From positions 33,887,751 to 33,951,750 of the forward strand of contig NC_134020.1 in NCBI RefSeq assembly GCF_040712315.1: 64,000 nucleotides of DNA, written 5' to 3'. The stretch is from Castanea sativa (taxonomy: Eukaryota; Streptophyta; Magnoliopsida; Fagales; Fagaceae). Below the pieces are notes generated by a model, which was not told where the DNA came from, did not search any database, and was given only the letters and a program-made list of their open reading frames with translations. Shown here piece by piece: positions 60,264-64,000 of the stretch (the stretch's first letter is position 1; each line of letters begins with the position of its first letter). Made by a program: the position numbers and the translations under genes.

Positions 60264-61256
60264 TAGGACTATTCCGTCGGCTTGTGGACTTATCCTCGTC
60301 CTCTTGTGGACTTAGCCTCGTCAATTTTGTGGGCTTATTAATAGGCTCGTCCATTTTGTGGTCTTATTAATATGTTCGTCCACTTTGTGGTCTTAGTAAT
60401 ATGTTCGTCTACTTTGCGGACTTAGGGTCCGTTTGGATAGAGCTTATTGCTGAAAACTGAAAACTGAAAACACTGTACCAAAATAATTTTTAAATATGTG
60501 AATAGTGCCGTGGGTCCCATTTTTAATTTTAAAAAATCTGAAAAGTGAAGTTTGTGGGTCCCGTGAACAGTACACGGGACCCACAAATTTGCTGAAAGTC
60601 AACAAAATCGGCTACTGTTCATGCACAGTAGCATGAACAGTAGCCGCTTCTCCTGTGAAACGCGTGAAGCAGAAGGAAAAAAAAAAAAAAAAAAAAAAAA
60701 AACGCTGAACGCAGACGCCCCTTTTTTCATCCGTATCCAAACTCAGCCTTAGTAATAAAATTGTCCACTTTATTGACTTATAATAAATTCATCCACTTCG
60801 TGGACTTAGTAATAAACTCACACACTTTGTGGATTTATAAACTCGTCCATTACTCTGTGGACTTTTAATAAACTCATCCACTCTATGGATTTAGTATAAA
60901 ACTCGTTCACTTTGTGGATTTAGTAATAAACTCATCCGCTTTGTGAACTCAGTAATAAGCTCCTCCACTTTGCGGACTTATAATAAGCTCGTTCACTTTG
61001 TGGACTTATAACAAACTTGTGTACTTTGTGGACTTAGTATAAATTCGTCCACTTTGTGAACTTATAATAAACTCATCCGCCTTGTGGACTTAGCACAAAA
61101 CTCGTCCACTTTGTGGATTTAGTAATAAGCTCGTCCACTTTGCAGACTTAGCATAAACTTGTCCACTTTGTGAACTTATAATAAACTCGTCCACCTTGAG
61201 GACTTAGCACAAAACTCGTCTACTTTGTGGATTTAGTAATAAACTTGTAGCCTTGT
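60264..61256. repeat. Tandem array of about 29-bp units (split by a MITE)
   Basis: Units resemble CTCGTCCACTTTGTGGACTT plus AGTAATAAA. Roughly six to seven units precede a MITE at 60425-60748 and about seventeen follow it. Near the right end a four-unit block of about 118 bp (unit variants CCGCCTTGTGGACTTAGCAC, then CACTTTGTGGATTTAG) recurs, suggesting higher-order structure. Each unit has the inverted pair GTCCAC and GTGGAC. Confidence 0.9.
60425..60748. mobile_element. Tourist-like MITE, family A, copy 2 (324 bp)
   Basis: TTA at 60422-60424 and 60749-60751. Ends GGGTCCGTTTGGATAG and, inverted, GGCTGAGTTTGGATAC. Contains the inverted TACTGTTCATGCACAGTAGC region and an A26-type tract near 60680-60702. 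It splits the 29-bp array, so it is younger than the array. Confidence 0.9.
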
Positions 61257-61454
61257 TGGGGCAAGCATGCACTCATGTTATATTTGAATAACTCCTCTTA
61301 TTGTGATGAATGCATATATAAGTAGAAAATTGTTCCAAAAAGAATAAAACTCAGCCCTTTGGGCTTGAAAAGTACTGTAAATAAAAGTCGACTAAAAGAA
61401 ATGCCAAAAAGAAAATAAACTAAGAATGAGGAGTAGTATCCTTCATGTTATCTT

Positions 61455-62666
61455 CTACTGGTAGTATTTCCTGAGATACTTGGCGTTCCACGGATGGTGC
61501 AATTTCTGCCCGTCAAGCGTCTCCAAGTAGTAAGTGCCTTTTCTCTGCCACGACGTGACTCTGTAAGGTCCTTCCCAATTAGTTTCAAGCTTTCCTTGGT
61601 ATGGATCTCTCGTGGTGCCCGTCACCTTCCTCAGGACGAGATCTCCAACCTGGAAGTCCCTGTGCTTGACTTTGGCGTTGTAGTGTTTGGCCATAAGGTC
61701 CTGATATCTCGCTAGCCTCTGCTTAGCTGTCGCCCTTACCTCATCAACTAGGTCAAGTTATCGACATATGGCCTCATCGTTCCTCATTTCATCGTAATTG
61801 TCCATTCTGTAGCTTGTGAGCTCGACCTCAGTTGGGATGACTGCTTCGTTTCCGTATGCTAATTGAAACAGCGTTTCTCCTGTGAGAGTTTTGGTCGTCG
61901 TCCTGTAGGCCCATAGTACGCTTGGCAACTATTTGGGGCCATACACCTTTTGCCCACTCGAGCCGAGTCTTGATGATTCGAAGCGAGGATCGGTTTGTAA
62001 CCTTAACTTGTTCGTTAGCCTAAGGGTGGGCAGGGGAGGGTAGTGGTTCTTAATCCCTAACTGCGAGCAAAAATCCCTGAAGGAGTCTTTGTTGAACTGC
62101 TTCTCGTTGTTTGACACCAAGACCTTAGGGATTCCGTACTTGCAAATGATGTTCTTCCAAACGAAGCAACATACATTCTATTCTGTGATGGTAGCCAGGG
62201 CTTCAACTTCTACCCACTTGGCGAAGTAATCTATGCCGACTATTAGGAACTTCAACTATCTCATTGCTATCGGGAATGGGCCTATGATGTCCAGTCCCCA
62301 TTGAGCAAAAGGCCACGGGGCCACCATAGGGATGAGCTCTTCTGCCAACTGCTTAATGTCGTTGCTAAACCTATGGCACTTGTTGCAGGCTCTAATGTAG
62401 GCCTGTGCATCCTTCTGCATGGTAGGCCAGTAGTATCCGGCCCGAATTATTTTGTGCACCAAAGACCGCGATCTTAAGTGATTCTCGCAGATGCCTTCAT
62501 GGACTTCTCTTATGACATAATCTGCTTCTTCAGGGCTCATGCATCTTAGATACGGGCGGGAGAAGCCTTGCTTATGAAGGACATCTTTTATCATGACGAA
62601 TCGTGCCGCCTGGACCTTCAGCTTACTCGCAGCCTCCTTACCGTCGTGTAGCGTGGCATTTTTCAA
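61455..62666 (-). pseudogene. Tat element integrase (broken)
   Basis: From 62666 downward: HEGICENHLRSRSLVHKI with YYWPTMQKDA and CNKC form the HHCC zinc domain, then WPFAQWGLDIIGPFP gives the first catalytic Asp. After a stop near 62257, KFLIVGIDYFAKWVEVEA continues, and YGIPKVLVSNNEKQF holds the region of the second Asp, which here reads Asn. The C-terminal end is MAKHYNAKVKHRDFQVGDLV to KYLRKYYQ (61455-61694). Several stops and at least one shift. Confidence 0.88.
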
Positions 62667-63160
62667 ATAGCTATCGGCGTAGTCCAGTCGCTTCCCGAGC
62701 TTATTTCCTGTATATCGACGTTATCGGTCAAAGGTGAAAGCTGAACAAAAGAAAGTACCTTCTCGGAGATAAGCATTTTTTCTGGGGATGCAGCTTTAGC
62801 AAGGCGATTAGCTTGTTCGTTCTCCTTCCTTGGGATTTGGATGAACTCGGCACGCAACTCGCTTGTTCGTTTCTGCACTTGCTTTTGGTACTTCTTCATT
62901 CTTTCTCCTTTGCACTTGTAGTTGCCATTTATCTGACTGATGAATACCTAAGAGTCACAATGTATGATCACACTTGTTGCTCTCGCGGCTTTAGCGAGGT
63001 CTAGTCCTGCCACCAGGGCTTCGTACTTGGCCTTATTGTTTGTTATTGGGAAGTCGAGTCAAACCATGCACTCAACTTTGTATCCTTTAGGGGAATGGAG
63101 CACTACACCAGCTCCTCCAGCCTTCCTGTTAGATGACCCATCCGTGTAAATGCTCCACTG
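62667..63160 (-). pseudogene. Tat element second (archaeal-type) RNase H (broken)
   Basis: Across shifts the - strand reads WSIYTDGSSNRKAGGAGVVL, then NNKAKYEALVAGLDLAKA, then SQINGNYKCKGERMKKYQK, and IPRKENEQANRLAKAASPEK. TDGS supplies the first catalytic Asp and KYEAL the Glu. This second RNase H is a mark of the Tat lineage. Confidence 0.85.
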
Positions 63161-64000
63161 ATGGTGTTCTTATTCCCCTGGCCTTGCATATTAGTAAACT
63201 CCGCGATGAAGTTGGCGATTACTTGCCCCTTTATTGCGGTGTGCAGGCAGTACCATATGTCGAACTCACTTAGTTCTATCGCCCATAGCACCATTCGTCT
63301 GATGGCTTCAAGGATATTCATTACTCGCTGCAGAGGCTTGTTAGTCAGGACGATGATAATGTGAGCTTGGAAATATGGCTTCAACTTACGGGCTGCAGTA
63401 ACTAAAGTGAATGCAAGTTTCTCCATTGGTGGGCATCTTTCCTCCGCGCCTCGGAGTGCTCAACTGGTGTAGTACACGGGCATTTGCGTCCTATTTTCCT
63501 CCCTGACCAAGGCTGCACTGATGGCAGCTGGGGATACCGCCAAATAGAGGAAAAGCTATTCCCTAGGCTTGGAGGGACTTAGCAATGGTGGGGAAGAGAG
63601 GTAGGTCTTTAAATCCTTGAACGCTTGTTGACACTCGACGGTCCACTCGAAAGACTTCTTTAATGTATTGAAGAAAGGTAGGCATTTGTACGTTGCCCGT
63701 GATACAAACCTATTCAGTGCTGCTACTTTGCCGTTGAGGCTTTGGACTTCCTTCACGTTTCTTAGCGGCGTCATTTCCATAATGGTCTGGACCTTGTCGG
63801 GGTTGACTTCGATACCTATCTGAGATACCATGAAATCCAAGAATTTTCCAGTTGTCACCCCGAATGTGCACTTGCTCAGATTGAGCTTCATGTTGTAAGA
63901 GTGGAGGGTGTTGAAGGTTTCCTTGAGGTCGTTTAACTGATCGCCTTCTCTTCGACTTTTCACCAGTATGTCATCAACATAGACTTCGACATTCCTTCCA
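63161..64000 (-). pseudogene. Tat element reverse transcriptase C-terminal part and first RNase H (window edge)
   Basis: Starting at the edge, the - strand reads GRNVEVYVDDILVKSRR (YVDD catalytic box at 63970-63981), the thumb LNLSKCTFGVTTGKFLDFMV, and connection FEWTVECQQAFKDLKTYLSS. Then RNase H: LFLYLAVSPAAISAALVREE, a stop in the YYTS region, and MEKLAFTLVTAARKLKPYF with LSEFDIWY. One or two stops interrupt an otherwise long frame. Confidence 0.92.

Larger units (their letters stand above)
56641..64000 (-). mobile_element. Tat-lineage Ty3-gypsy retrotransposon on the - strand (right edge cut)
   Basis: Read on the - strand, RT comes first (YVDD at 63970-63981), then RNase H, a second archaeal-type RNase H, and integrase ending at 61455. 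A non-coding stretch with a tandem array follows, then an ORF on the opposite strand (57736-60052), then an LTR-like region. A second RNase H and an extra antisense ORF between integrase and 3' LTR are described for the plant Tat lineage. Stops and shifts show it is inactive. The left boundary is approximate. Confidence 0.85.

Noticed and set aside
1..64000. CRISPR array, bacterial operon or phage features
   Set aside because: Introns, retrotransposons, MITEs and miR319 show plant nuclear DNA; the tandem arrays have no spacer-repeat layout.
1..64000. tRNA or rRNA genes
   Set aside because: I saw only tRNA-complementary primer sites and a tRNA-like SINE core, no complete cloverleaf. A tRNAscan run would settle it.

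Overview
This window is nuclear DNA from a dicot plant, most likely a woody one. The evidence is three intron-bearing or plant-type protein genes, a microRNA319 locus, AT-rich spacers, and a dense load of plant transposons. The style of the Ty3 antisense ORF and of the MITEs reminds me of Fagaceae (oak, chestnut, beech). That placement is an inference from memory, not a measurement.

Layout. 1-7.8 kb: a decayed Ty1-copia retrotransposon on the + strand, cut by the left edge. 7.8-11 kb: an LTR-like relic and small MITEs. 11.2-12.2 kb: an intact single-exon DUF1191 membrane-protein gene (-). 12.9-24.4 kb: a transposon nest holding four non-autonomous hAT-type elements, each with a perfect 8-bp target duplication; a 4-kb coding-poor LTR element (-) containing a SINE and one of those hATs; a PIF/Harbinger-like element with a second, truncated relative; and a 94-bp Mutator-like foldback. 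25.7-29.5 kb: an eight-exon RNFT1/2-like membrane RING E3 ligase gene (+). 30.3-33.9 kb: a six-exon coiled-coil protein gene (-) that converges with it. 35-38 kb: two L1-type LINE 3' ends in opposite orientation. 38-46 kb: gene-free AT-rich DNA with several TIR or foldback elements. 46-47 kb: a MITE cluster with a local tandem duplication. 47.4-49.6 kb: a MIR319 transcription unit (+). 50-56 kb: gene-free DNA with a tandem duplication. 56.6-64 kb: a Tat-lineage Ty3-gypsy retrotransposon on the - strand, cut by the right edge. It has RT, two RNase H domains and integrase, then a 29-bp-unit tandem array, then a spliced antisense ORF with its own TATA box.

Functionally, the host loci are a putative secretory-pathway membrane protein, a ubiquitin ligase probably in an internal membrane, a coiled-coil protein of unknown role, and miR319, known to target TCP transcription factors. 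They do not form an obvious pathway. The most unusual signals are the antisense ORF plus satellite-like array of the Tat element, a strong hairpin carrying a start-stop uORF just before the start codon of the coiled-coil gene, the cluster of hAT insertions, and a tandem duplication whose junction sits on the DUF1191 stop codon.
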